Source of the DNA: RUG12783 sp946409545
GTDB lineage: Bacteria; Bacillota_I; Bacilli_A; RF39; UBA660
Direction: 5' to 3'
Length of the DNA: 28,263 bases
Assembly (NCBI GenBank): GCA_946409545.1
Contig: CAMJWT010000023.1
Coordinates: 1-28,263, forward strand
Below are positions 15,966 to 24,433 of the stretch, piece by piece; within the stretch, counting starts at the first letter, position 1; every line of letters begins with the position of its first letter. Position numbers and translations under genes: made by a program. The notes under the pieces were generated by a model that ran no database searches, was not told the origin of the DNA, and saw only the letters and a program-made list of their open reading frames with translations.

Positions 15966-17066
15966 ATGAAGAGATGTATATATCATTTACCAAATTTTAT
16001 AGACCATAATCGAAAATCAGGCTCTCACATACGACCTTTAAAAATGTTAAATGCATTTAAGAATAATGGGTATGAAGTTGACTTTATATCTGGATACGGA
16101 AAAGAGAGAAAAGAATCTATTGCTAGAATCAAAAATAATATAAAGCAAGGAATTAAATATGATTTTTTATATTCTGAAAGTAGTACAATGCCTACTTTGT
16201 TAACTGAGAAAAATCATATCCCGAAATATCCATTTCTTGATTTCTCTTTCTTTAAGTTTTGTAAAAAAAACAATATAAAAATAGGCCTATTTTATAGAGA
16301 TATGTATTGGAAATTTGATGATTATAAAAAAGATGTATCAATTTTAAAAAGAATGATTTCTGTTCCAATGTACAAATATGATTTACACATGTATAAAAAA
16401 TACGTTGATATATTGTATTTACCATCAATTGAAATGGGTGAATATTTGCCCAAAAGTTTTGATAGGAAAAAGATTAAAGCTTTGCCACCCGGAATTGATA
16501 AGAATAAAATTAAAGAATTCAAAAAGCATAAAGGATTTAATATCTTTTATGTTGGTGGAGTGTCAAAAATTGGAAGTTTATATGATTTGTCTAAATTAAT
16601 GTCGATAGTCAATATTGATAAGAATATATCAGCAACTGTATGTTGTAGAAAAGATGACTGGGATAAAGTAAAAGATGATTATAAACCATTTTTGAATAAA
16701 CAAATTAGTATTGTTCACAAATCTGGTGAAGAATTAGATGAATATTTTTATAACGCTGATTTATGCAGTTTAATTTTTCCGTATGATCTTTATCGTTCAT
16801 TTGCAATTCCAATAAAACTTTTTGATTATTTGTCTTATGGCGTACCTATAATATCTACAGATCGAAATGTAGCTGCAACTTTTATTAAAAAGAATGATTT
16901 GGGTGTTGTCGTAAAATATGATGATGATGATATAAGAAAATGTATATTATCTTTAATGAAAGATGGAAATATACTTCAAAGAAAAAGAGAAAGTATTAAG
17001 AAAAGTATTACAAATGAAAAATGGGAAGATAGGGCTTTAACCGTAGAAAGAGATTTAAATAGATAA
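15966..17066 (+). CDS. Glycosyltransferase, GT-B fold (GT4-like)
   Basis: A 366-residue protein with an N-terminal half containing KSGSHIRPLKML and IGLFYRDMYWKF, and a C-terminal donor-binding half with FNIFYVGGVSKIGSLYDL and FAIPIKLFDYLSYGVPIIST, the usual GT4-type E/D-rich donor loop in modified form (KLFDYLSYG). It closes the operon and is followed by a terminator. The AAAGGAAG site is about 12 bases from ATG 15966, but nearer candidate starts hit stops at once. Sugar and linkage are unknown. Confidence 0.78.
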   Translation: MKRCIYHLPNFIDHNRKSGSHIRPLKMLNAFKNNGYEVDFISGYGKERKESIARIKNNIKQGIKYDFLYSESSTMPTLLTEKNHIPKYPFLDFSFFKFCKKNNIKIGLFYRDMYWKFDDYKKDVSILKRMISVPMYKYDLHMYKKYVDILYLPSIEMGEYLPKSFDRKKIKALPPGIDKNKIKEFKKHKGFNIFYVGGVSKIGSLYDLSKLMSIVNIDKNISATVCCRKDDWDKVKDDYKPFLNKQISIVHKSGEELDEYFYNADLCSLIFPYDLYRSFAIPIKLFDYLSYGVPIISTDRNVAATFIKKNDLGVVVKYDDDDIRKCILSLMKDGNILQRKRESIKKSITNEKWEDRALTVERDLNR

Positions 17067-17097
17067 AAAATGGACAATAGAACGTTCATTTTTTTTT
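17064..17097 (+). terminator. Intrinsic terminator after the glycosyltransferase operon
   Basis: AAATGGAC and GTTCATTT pair (one G-T wobble) around an eight-base loop, followed by nine T. It overlaps the end of the stop codon. Confidence 0.75.
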
Positions 17098-17115
17098 ATA
17101 TATATATGAATAATG

Positions 17116-17124
17116 TGATATAAT
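17116..17124 (+). promoter_or_regulatory. Extended -10 promoter (TGATATAAT) for flippase and polymerase genes
   Basis: TGA-TATAAT follows the terminator; no good -35 is seen. Transcription would begin near 17131, at the start of a hairpin. Confidence 0.7.
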
Positions 17125-17130
17125 GATATT

Positions 17131-17158
17131 AGTTTTTAAGGGACTTTTCTTAAAAACT
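17131..17158 (+). promoter_or_regulatory. Perfect 10-bp stem-loop at the predicted 5' end of the flippase mRNA
   Basis: AGTTTTTAAG (17131-17140) pairs exactly with CTTAAAAACT (17149-17158) around the loop GGACTTTT. It is not followed by a T-run and ends about 10 bases before the ribosome site. It probably forms a 5'-terminal RNA hairpin that affects stability or translation; function is inferred. Confidence 0.65.
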
Positions 17159-17178
17159 TCTTAAGCGTGGTGATTTAA

Positions 17179-18474
17179 TTGAAATATAAAAGGAATATTA
17201 TAAGCAATTTTATTGTTCATATTCTGTCTATTTTATTTGGCTTCGTTTCTAGCATTTTAATCGCAAGAGGATTAGGTGCAGCAAATCAAGGTCAGTTTTC
17301 TTTTTATATATTAGTATTCGGTCTTTTAGCTACTTATGGCCACTTTGGATTAACGACATCAATTAGTTACTTTATGAAAAAAAGTAAGTTTAAAGAAGAA
17401 GACGTTATTAATAATAATTTATCAGTTTTATTGTTGCTAGCTATATCATATTTTATCATTGTGTTTTTATTGAAGAATATTATTTTTGCTAATCATAGGT
17501 ATATTCTTTTGTTAATATGGACAATTTATTATATATCGTTGCTAATTAGTAATTGTTATATGAATATATATATGGCTAATGAAAATGTTTATATTTATAA
17601 TAGGTATCTAAATTTAAATACTATTTTAAAAATAATAATAATATCTAGTTTGTATTTTACAAAGAACATTAGTGTTTTAACGGTATCAATCACTTACGCT
17701 TTTCTTGAGTTTTTGAAGTTTTTGCTTATGAATAGAAATTTAAAACTTCAATATCATTTCTCTGTAAAAAAGGACATTTTGAAAGAAGAATTTAAATATG
17801 GCATTCCTCTTTATTTATCAGCATTGTTTTTGTATTTAAACTATCGTGTTGATCAGGTAATGGTAAAATCATATTTAGGAGAAGCAGCATTGGGAGTTTA
17901 TGCCCTATCAGTAACATTAGCTGAACTCGCTAAAATGGTACCTGATTCAGTTGTATCTGCTTTTACAGGAAAATTGTATAGTTGTACAGAAAATGAGAAA
18001 AAAAGTATTGTCATAAAAACTATCAAGTTATCTTTCTATATGACATTATTAATTTCAATAATAGGTGTATGTTGTAAACCATTAGTAACTATATTGTATG
18101 GTAAGGAGTATGTAAAAACAGGTCTTTCTATGATTATTCTTTTGATTGGTATTCCCTTTTTAGCAATAGGAAAAGTTTCTTCAGTATATTTTTATACTAA
18201 TGGTAAAACAAGGATTCATATGCAAATATCATTTGGTGTTTTATTAGTAAATTTAGTAGCTAACTTTTTCTTAATACCTAAATATGGTATATATGGAGCT
18301 GCTATTACTTCAACAGTTTCCTACATTTTTTATGCGATAGTATACCTAATTGTTTTAAGCAGATATGGTATTAAGGCAAGAAAAATTTTAATTGTTGATA
18401 AAAGTGATATCAATATGTTGAAAAAAGGTATTATTTCAATGAAAAATAAATTGTTGAAAGCAAAGAATAAATAG
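17179..18474 (+). CDS. Wzx-type polysaccharide flippase (MATE/MOP superfamily)
   Basis: A 431-residue, roughly 12-14-helix membrane protein. The start ISNFIVHILSILFGFVSSIL and ARGLGAANQGQFSFY, plus VDQVMVKSYLGEAALGVYALSVTLAEL in the middle, are typical of Wzx/RfbX lipid-linked oligosaccharide flippases. It should move undecaprenyl-diphosphate repeat units to the outer face of the membrane. Translation begins at TTG 17179 after GTGGTGAT, the second TTG start in the cluster. It heads a two-gene unit with the polymerase 25 bases downstream. Confidence 0.88.
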   Translation: MKYKRNIISNFIVHILSILFGFVSSILIARGLGAANQGQFSFYILVFGLLATYGHFGLTTSISYFMKKSKFKEEDVINNNLSVLLLLAISYFIIVFLLKNIIFANHRYILLLIWTIYYISLLISNCYMNIYMANENVYIYNRYLNLNTILKIIIISSLYFTKNISVLTVSITYAFLEFLKFLLMNRNLKLQYHFSVKKDILKEEFKYGIPLYLSALFLYLNYRVDQVMVKSYLGEAALGVYALSVTLAELAKMVPDSVVSAFTGKLYSCTENEKKSIVIKTIKLSFYMTLLISIIGVCCKPLVTILYGKEYVKTGLSMIILLIGIPFLAIGKVSSVYFYTNGKTRIHMQISFGVLLVNLVANFFLIPKYGIYGAAITSTVSYIFYAIVYLIVLSRYGIKARKILIVDKSDINMLKKGIISMKNKLLKAKNK

Positions 18475-18499
18475 TGGTATTAAATTAATGGAGATTATT

Positions 18500-19981
18500 A
18501 TGAAACATAAATTGTTAAAAACTATTGATAATATAAGTAAGATTCGATTTCTTAGTTGGATGATAAGAGAATATGAATTGTGTTTTGGTTTATATTTTTT
18601 TCTACCTTTTTTATTTTTACCTATTTCTGTAATTTTAGGTGAAACATTTTATAAAATAGTATTTGTTGTAATTAATGCCTTTTTTGTTTTTATATCAATA
18701 TTAAAGTCTAAAAAGTTATTCATAAAAAGAGATTTAATCGCTATTGGAATATTTATATTTTTCTTTGCTATAGATTTTCTTTTTAGGAAAAATACTTTGA
18801 CATTATCTATTTATTTTGCTTTAGCTAAAGTGGTGCTAGGATGCTACTATTTTAATAGAATTACTGATTATAAGAAGGCTCTTAAATATTTATCAGTAAT
18901 ATCCAAAATTGTTTTAGCTATGTTCTTGTTTGATCCAATGCTTGATTATTATTTTACTACTAATTATATGGGATATGGATCAGTAATGTTGCCATCATTT
19001 ATTGCAATATATGTATATCATATTTTAGAAAAGAAGGATTTAGATATATTGCTTTTAATAGTATCTTTTGTTTTTATTTTTGTTTGTGCAAATAGGACAT
19101 GTTTGTTAGCAATTGGCTTTCTTGTTTTATTAACATTTAGAATTATTTTAAAAGATATTAAGAAAAATAAAAGAGCATTTTGCTTTAATTCATATTTTAA
19201 TAAGTCTAAGCTTTCTAGACTACTAATATTTATAATAATATTTGGAATTAGTTTTGGCGTTAATTACATGGTATCTAAAAATGTTAAGAAAGCATTGATG
19301 CCAGAACCAGTTGATGTTTTAAAACAAAGCGAAATAGATGATAACAATGAATTAAATAATGATAATGGAATAGGTAATAATAGTTCAAATAGTGATACTG
19401 TTACATCTAATGATAATATTTCAAATAGTGATACTGTTACATCCAATGATAATATTTCAAATCAAGAAATAAATAATAATGAACAATTTGAAGGACCAAC
19501 AAAAACTAAAAAGAATTCTTATAGTTATTCAATAGATAAATACAAGCAAATATTAAAGGGAGATTTTAGCAGATTACTTTCTGGTAGGATACCAATATAT
19601 AAAAAAGCAATTTCTGTTATAAAGAATGATGTTCTTAATAATCCAATTAATTTATTATTTGGAAGAGGAATTGGTTATTTTATGTTTGTTAATGAAGGTG
19701 TTTATTCTCATTTAATATTCTTTGATATATTTATTGAGTTTGGGGCACTAGGATTAGTTAGTTTCTTAATTATTTTGGGGTTATGTTTATATAAATATAA
19801 AAAATGTTATAAAGATTACAAAATCGAATACTTGATTTTAACATTTTGCTTAGTAATAGTTTTTCCCAAATTATTATTATCATCATATTTCACTAAAGAA
19901 CTTACATTATTTATATTTATTTATTTTATATTTTTCTTATATCCAATTACTTTTAGAAAAAGAAAAAAGGAAATAAAATAG
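18500..19981 (+). CDS. Wzy-like polymerase / O-antigen ligase family membrane protein
   Basis: A 493-residue membrane protein with about ten helices. I choose ATG 18500, preceded by ATGGAG at the right distance, over the ATG at 18488 that forms part of that site. Near the C-terminus SGRIPIYKKAISVI, LLFGRGIGYFMF and HLIFFDIFIEFGALGL match the pattern of the Wzy_C/O-antigen ligase family. It should polymerise flipped repeat units. A large polar loop between helices carries an Asn/Ser/Asp-rich stretch with a tandem 36-base repeat. It follows the flippase, as expected for a Wzx/Wzy pathway. Confidence 0.83.
   Translation: MKHKLLKTIDNISKIRFLSWMIREYELCFGLYFFLPFLFLPISVILGETFYKIVFVVINAFFVFISILKSKKLFIKRDLIAIGIFIFFFAIDFLFRKNTLTLSIYFALAKVVLGCYYFNRITDYKKALKYLSVISKIVLAMFLFDPMLDYYFTTNYMGYGSVMLPSFIAIYVYHILEKKDLDILLLIVSFVFIFVCANRTCLLAIGFLVLLTFRIILKDIKKNKRAFCFNSYFNKSKLSRLLIFIIIFGISFGVNYMVSKNVKKALMPEPVDVLKQSEIDDNNELNNDNGIGNNSSNSDTVTSNDNISNSDTVTSNDNISNQEINNNEQFEGPTKTKKNSYSYSIDKYKQILKGDFSRLLSGRIPIYKKAISVIKNDVLNNPINLLFGRGIGYFMFVNEGVYSHLIFFDIFIEFGALGLVSFLIILGLCLYKYKKCYKDYKIEYLILTFCLVIVFPKLLLSSYFTKELTLFIFIYFIFFLYPITFRKRKKEIK
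19385..19462 (+). repeat. Tandem 36-bp in-frame coding repeat in the polymerase loop
   Basis: Two copies of a 36-base unit (19385-19420, 19421-19456; one mismatch) plus six further bases encode SNSDTVTSNDNI twice. Length change by 12 codons would keep the frame. Confidence 0.9.
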
Positions 19982-19995
19982 TGATTTTATTTAAT

Positions 19996-20027
19996 AAAAG
20001 TATCTAATAAATAGATACTTTTTTATT
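19996..20027 (+). terminator. Intrinsic terminator after the polymerase gene
   Basis: AAAAGTATCTA and TAGATACTTTT pair around a five-base loop, followed by T. Confidence 0.9.
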
Positions 20028-20036
20028 ATATTTTGT

Positions 20037-20042
20037 TATAAT
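20037..20042 (+). promoter_or_regulatory. -10 box before the BIG2/phosphodiester glycosidase gene
   Basis: TATAAT lies nine bases before the ribosome site GTGGAGGG. No convincing -35. The leader would be very short. Confidence 0.5.
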
Positions 20043-20062
20043 TATATATAGTGGAGGGATGT

Positions 20063-22939
20063 ATGGATTATAATTATGATCACTATAATTATGATGATGA
20101 CAATATCAATAATAATTATAACTTTAATAATATTAATAATGAAAACAATGATTATAATAACAATTTAAATAGTAATATTCCTCCTGTTAATAACAACATT
20201 CATTTGCCTCAAAAAAGAAGAAACAAAATAATAAGAATTATTTCTTTGATTGCTTTATTTTTGATAGTTATATTTATTATCGTAACGGTTTTATCATTTT
20301 TTAATATAATAAAACTTCCATGGGTATCTTATCCAGAAGTAATAAAATTATCTCAAAGAGAACTTGTATTAAGAGAAAGTGCAACTTATCAATTAACTTC
20401 AGAAATTTTTCCAAGTAATATTCCTTATGGAAAGATTGTTTATTCTAGTAGTGATCCAACTGTTGCTGATGTAAATCAAGTAACTGGATTTGTAACCGCC
20501 AAGAAGAATGGTATGGTTAAAATAACTGCTAAGTTAGAAGATTATGGTGATGTAATAGATTCATGTGATGTTGTTGTTTCGAATGATACAGTATATATTA
20601 GTAAGATAATTATAAATAATCCTTCAGTTAATATGGTTGTTGGTAAAAAACAAAATATGGATTATTCGCTTGAACCAAATAATGCTAGCGTACATGACTT
20701 TGTGTTTGAATCTAGTAATGAAGATGTGGCAAGTGTAAATAAGAATGGCATGATAACGGCTAAGGGTGTTGGTAAAGCTATCATTACAATTAGTGATAGG
20801 GCATCTAATGTATCTGCCTCACAAACTATTAATATTTTTGAAAATCAAACAATTGATAAAGTATCAGTTTCAAAATCAAAAGTATTTCTTGTTGTTGATG
20901 GAAATATCCAATTAACTGCTTCAGTTAAACCTAAAACGGCTAATCAGACAGTTACATGGGCTAGCGTTGACAATAAAATAGCGACAGTTACATCAAATGG
21001 CCTTGTTACAGGTGTTAATTATGGAACAACTAAAATCATTGCTACAGCAGTAGATGGAACTAATACAGTTGTAAATGTTATAGTTCAGGAGAAAAACATT
21101 AGAGTTAAAAGCATATCTATTGATCAAGATGATTTTTCTATAAACGTCGGAAGTACAAGATCTTTATCAGTTACAATTAAACCATCTGATGCAACAAACC
21201 AAGGAGTTTCGTGGACGAGTAGTAATTCTAATGTAGTCGCAGTAAATAGTAATGGAGATGTAAAAGGAATAAGCCCTGGCGTTGCAACAATTACAGCTAA
21301 AACAATTGATGGTAAGTATACATCATCTATAAAGATATTAGTAAATGCAACAAAGAATAATGATAGTGTAAAAGACATTAAGTTAACTTATAATAAATCT
21401 CATGTTGTTATAGGTAAATCTCTTTATATAAAAGCAGAAGTTATTCCACCAGATGCATCAGACCAAGAATTAACTTGGTCTACGAATGATAAAAAAATTG
21501 CAACAGTTTCTTCTGATGGAAATGTTTATGGAAAAGGAGAAGGTATTGCAATTATTACTGTAACTTCTAAAACAGGTGTGACTAAATCAGTATCCCTTAT
21601 TGTTACTGCTATTCCGGTAAGTAGCATAAAATTATCTGATAGTAATCGAAAAATAAATATTGGTGAAGAATATCCATTAATTGCAACCATTTCGCCAGCT
21701 GACGCTTCTTATAAAACTATTAAATGGACAAGTAGTAATTCTTCTATATTAAGTGTTAATGAAAAGGGACTTGTAACTCCACATAAAGTTGGAATAGCAA
21801 CTATTACGGCAACAACTACAAATGGTAAAAGTGCAAGTTGCAAATTTACAATTACTGATGAAATAGTTTTGCCAACATCTATTAAAATTAGTAAATCTCA
21901 GATAGAGGTAAAAGAAAAAGGTAAAATAGGTTTGACGGCGGTAATTCAACCTTCTAATGCAACGAATCAAAAAGTAACATGGAGTATTGAAAATGAAAAT
22001 CTTGCTATGATAAATAATCAAGGTTTGATTACTGGGGTAAATGATGGTGTTACAAGGGTAACAGCAAAAACAACGAATGGAAAAACTGCTACAGCTTTTG
22101 TTGTTATAAAATCGAATAATAAAACAAAATACAATTATTTGAATGGAACAACTATTAAATATTGGATAGAGAATAACACTTCTAAGAATGCATATATTAC
22201 ACATATATGGGTAAAAGATGCTTATAAGCAATTTGCAACTATGTTACCATCAAAATTTCCAGGATTAGCTACAGCTCCTACAATTATGAAAAGAGTTGCT
22301 AGTAAATATCCAAATAAAGCTGCAGTGGGAGTAAACGCTAGTGGCTTTGTAAGTTATAATAAGAAGAATGGTAGTGGTTTTAATATTCAATTTGCAAAAT
22401 TTAATTCTAAGTGGAACTATTCTCCAGCAATTCCAATTGTTATATCTGATGGTGAGATAAAGAGAGATTTTACTTCTGGTAAGATGCCAGATACACATAT
22501 TATTACTTATGGTATGAAAAAAGATGGCTGGATAGATACATATACATACTATAAGGGATCAGATATAGCAGACAGTAAAGTGACAACAAAGAGATTGAAA
22601 AGCGATGGAGTAAGAAATACATTTGGATTTTATCCAGTATTAGTAAGGAGATCAACTGTTAAACCTACTTCAACTACTAATGATATTAGGCAAGCAATTT
22701 GCCAAATAGATGAAAACAATTTTATAATTTATACAAATATAAGCAATAATCGTTCAAATGGCTTTAGCTTTAAAAGTTTAGCCAATCTTATGGTTAGTGA
22801 TGGATGTTATTATGGATTCAATCTTGATGGTGGAGGAAGTACTAATTTAATGTATAAGAAAAAAGATTCTAAGTCTATTACTGGAGTGAGAACAACATCA
22901 CGTGCTGTTGGCGATATAATATATTTTTATGGAGATTAA
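20063..22939 (+). CDS. Membrane-anchored surface protein: seven BIG2 repeats and phosphodiester glycosidase domain
   Basis: A 958-residue type II membrane protein. I start at ATG 20063, behind GTGGAGGG, instead of an in-frame GTG within that site. Residues 1-50 are Asn/Asp/Tyr-rich and cytoplasmic, then KRRNK and one helix (about 57-81). Seven bacterial Ig-like group 2 (BIG2) domains of about 80 residues follow, each with a W/Y-S-S-x-x-x-x-V-A-x-V strand, a G-x-V turn and an A-x-ITA strand. From about residue 690 lies a phosphodiester glycosidase (NAGPA-like) domain with VGVNASGF, FGFYPVLV and the hallmark NLDGGGST at 920-927. It probably cleaves or remodels sugar-phosphodiester bonds on the surface polymer, with BIG2 repeats as a stalk across the wall. 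Its own promoter and terminator make it a single-gene unit within the cluster. Confidence 0.87.
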   Translation: MDYNYDHYNYDDDNINNNYNFNNINNENNDYNNNLNSNIPPVNNNIHLPQKRRNKIIRIISLIALFLIVIFIIVTVLSFFNIIKLPWVSYPEVIKLSQRELVLRESATYQLTSEIFPSNIPYGKIVYSSSDPTVADVNQVTGFVTAKKNGMVKITAKLEDYGDVIDSCDVVVSNDTVYISKIIINNPSVNMVVGKKQNMDYSLEPNNASVHDFVFESSNEDVASVNKNGMITAKGVGKAIITISDRASNVSASQTINIFENQTIDKVSVSKSKVFLVVDGNIQLTASVKPKTANQTVTWASVDNKIATVTSNGLVTGVNYGTTKIIATAVDGTNTVVNVIVQEKNIRVKSISIDQDDFSINVGSTRSLSVTIKPSDATNQGVSWTSSNSNVVAVNSNGDVKGISPGVATITAKTIDGKYTSSIKILVNATKNNDSVKDIKLTYNKSHVVIGKSLYIKAEVIPPDASDQELTWSTNDKKIATVSSDGNVYGKGEGIAIITVTSKTGVTKSVSLIVTAIPVSSIKLSDSNRKINIGEEYPLIATISPADASYKTIKWTSSNSSILSVNEKGLVTPHKVGIATITATTTNGKSASCKFTITDEIVLPTSIKISKSQIEVKEKGKIGLTAVIQPSNATNQKVTWSIENENLAMINNQGLITGVNDGVTRVTAKTTNGKTATAFVVIKSNNKTKYNYLNGTTIKYWIENNTSKNAYITHIWVKDAYKQFATMLPSKFPGLATAPTIMKRVASKYPNKAAVGVNASGFVSYNKKNGSGFNIQFAKFNSKWNYSPAIPIVISDGEIKRDFTSGKMPDTHIITYGMKKDGWIDTYTYYKGSDIADSKVTTKRLKSDGVRNTFGFYPVLVRRSTVKPTSTTNDIRQAICQIDENNFIIYTNISNNRSNGFSFKSLANLMVSDGCYYGFNLDGGGSTNLMYKKKDSKSITGVRTTSRAVGDIIYFYGD

Positions 22940-22966
22940 AGATGCTAAATATAGCATCTTTTGTTT
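22938..22966 (+). terminator. Intrinsic terminator overlapping the stop of the BIG2 protein gene
   Basis: AAAGATGCTA and TAGCATCTTT pair around a four-base loop, followed by TGTTTT. Confidence 0.87.
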
Positions 22967-23003
22967 TACGATTTTGTTTGTATTTAGTTTATAAGTGTGA
23001 TAG

Positions 23004-23009
23004 TATAAT
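23004..23009 (+). promoter_or_regulatory. -10 box before the UDP-sugar dehydrogenase gene
   Basis: TATAAT sits 30 bases before the start codon; the -35 region is poor. Confidence 0.5.
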
Positions 23010-23038
23010 AGTGTTAATTATATGAAAGAGGCGAATAT

Positions 23039-24367
23039 ATGAAAATTGCAGTAGCAGGAACTGGCTATGTTGGTTTAGTTACAGGAGTTGCATTGGCCCA
23101 TATTGGACATGATGTAACTTGTGTTGATATTGATGAAGAAAAAATTAAAACAATGCGTAAAGGAATTAGTCCAATATATGAAGAAGGATTGGAAGAATTG
23201 ATGCATAAAGATGCAGAGAGACTTACTTACACAACGAATTACAAGAGTGCTTATAAAAACGCAGAAGTTATTTTTATAGGTGTTGGTACTCCGGAAAGAA
23301 GTGATGGATCTGCTAATTTAGATTATGTTTTTGGTGTTTGTGATAATATTGCTGAATCTCTTACAAATGATTGTGTAGTTGTTGTTAAAAGTACTGTACC
23401 TATTGGAACAAATGATTCAGTTGAAGAATATTTGAATAGTAGAGTTAAAAAGGGAATTCATGTAAGTGTTGCAAGTAATCCCGAATTTTTAGCTCAAGGT
23501 ACAGCTGTACGTGATACTCTTCATGCATCAAGAATTGTTGTAGGTGCTGAAGATGAATTTGCTCGAAAAGTTATGGAGGAAGTGTATCGTCCATTTACAG
23601 AAGATGAATATAAGATTCCATATTTAGTAATGAATAGAAGAAGTGCTGAAATGGTTAAATATGCATCGAATGATTTCTTAGCATTAAAAATAAGTTATAT
23701 AAATGAAATAAGTAATTTTTGTGAGGTAATCGGTGCTGATATCTCTGATGTAACCCGTGGCATGAGTTACGATAGTAGAATTGGTAATAAATTTTTAAAT
23801 TCAGGAATAGGTTATGGTGGTTCTTGCTTTCCAAAAGACACTAAGGCATTACATTATTTATCTGTACAATATGATAATGAAATTAAAACAGTTAAAGCCT
23901 GCGTTGATGTTAACAAAACTCAAAAGTTACGTTTGTTTAATAAATTTAAAGATGATTTTGGAAGTAGAAATATTAGAGGCATGGACGTTGCTATTTTAGG
24001 TGCAACTTTTAAACCAGGCACTGATGACTTGCGTGAAGCTCCATCTATTGATAACGTTCGTGCATTACTTGATTATGGTGTTAATGTAAGTATTTATGAT
24101 CCTGTTGGATTAGAAAGATTTGAAAAGTTATTTGGTGATTCAATAACTTACTATGATAATATTGATGACTGCATTAAAGATAAAGATGTAGTAATGATAA
24201 TGACTGAATGGGAACAAATTGTTAATTATGATATTAAAAAATATGTTAAATTAATGAAAACACCAATTATTTATGATGGAAGAAACTGCTACCCATTATC
24301 AACGATGAAACAATATAAAGTTGAATATACATCAATGGGAAGAGAAGAAATTAGAAATATTGATTAA
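23039..24367 (+). CDS. ugd: UDP-glucose 6-dehydrogenase family (Ugd/TuaD type)
   Basis: A 442-residue NAD-dependent dehydrogenase that oxidises a UDP-hexose to the UDP-hexuronate in two steps. The Rossmann start MKIAVAGTGYVGLVTG, the VKSTVPIGT strand, NPEFLAQGTAVRD, and the catalytic Cys in GYGGSCFPKDTKAL are all present; LGATFKPGTDDLREAP marks the C-terminal domain. The pattern is that of UDP-glucose enzymes (TuaD, Ugd) rather than WbpA/WecC-type UDP-HexNAc enzymes, so UDP-glucuronate is the likely product. It might nonetheless feed the WlbA pathway. It has its own promoter and terminator. AGAGGCG precedes the ATG. Confidence 0.92.
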   Translation: MKIAVAGTGYVGLVTGVALAHIGHDVTCVDIDEEKIKTMRKGISPIYEEGLEELMHKDAERLTYTTNYKSAYKNAEVIFIGVGTPERSDGSANLDYVFGVCDNIAESLTNDCVVVVKSTVPIGTNDSVEEYLNSRVKKGIHVSVASNPEFLAQGTAVRDTLHASRIVVGAEDEFARKVMEEVYRPFTEDEYKIPYLVMNRRSAEMVKYASNDFLALKISYINEISNFCEVIGADISDVTRGMSYDSRIGNKFLNSGIGYGGSCFPKDTKALHYLSVQYDNEIKTVKACVDVNKTQKLRLFNKFKDDFGSRNIRGMDVAILGATFKPGTDDLREAPSIDNVRALLDYGVNVSIYDPVGLERFEKLFGDSITYYDNIDDCIKDKDVVMIMTEWEQIVNYDIKKYVKLMKTPIIYDGRNCYPLSTMKQYKVEYTSMGREEIRNID

Positions 24368-24395
24368 GAACTTGTAAAACAAGTTCTTTTTTTAT
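24366..24395 (+). terminator. Intrinsic terminator after ugd
   Basis: AAGAACTTGT and ACAAGTTCTT pair around a three-base loop with a following T-run; overlaps the stop codon. Confidence 0.9.
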
Positions 24396-24409
24396 GTTTA
24401 TTTATATTG

Positions 24410-24415
24410 TATAAT
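24410..24415 (+). promoter_or_regulatory. -10 box with a very short leader before the DUF3048 gene
   Basis: TATAAT is followed within eight bases by the AGGAGAA site; the -35 region would fall in the preceding terminator's T-run. The mRNA leader would be about a dozen bases. Confidence 0.5.
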
Positions 24416-24433
24416 GTTCTTAGGAGAATTATT

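Noticed and set aside
19385..19462. 36-base repeats of a size that could suggest a CRISPR array.
   Set aside because: The copies are directly adjacent with no spacers and lie in frame within the polymerase gene.
21749..22231. Open frame of 160 codons on the - strand within the BIG2 protein gene.
   Set aside because: It is rich in Cys, Phe, Ile and Tyr without domain pattern or ribosome site, as expected for the shadow of an Asn/Thr-rich gene.
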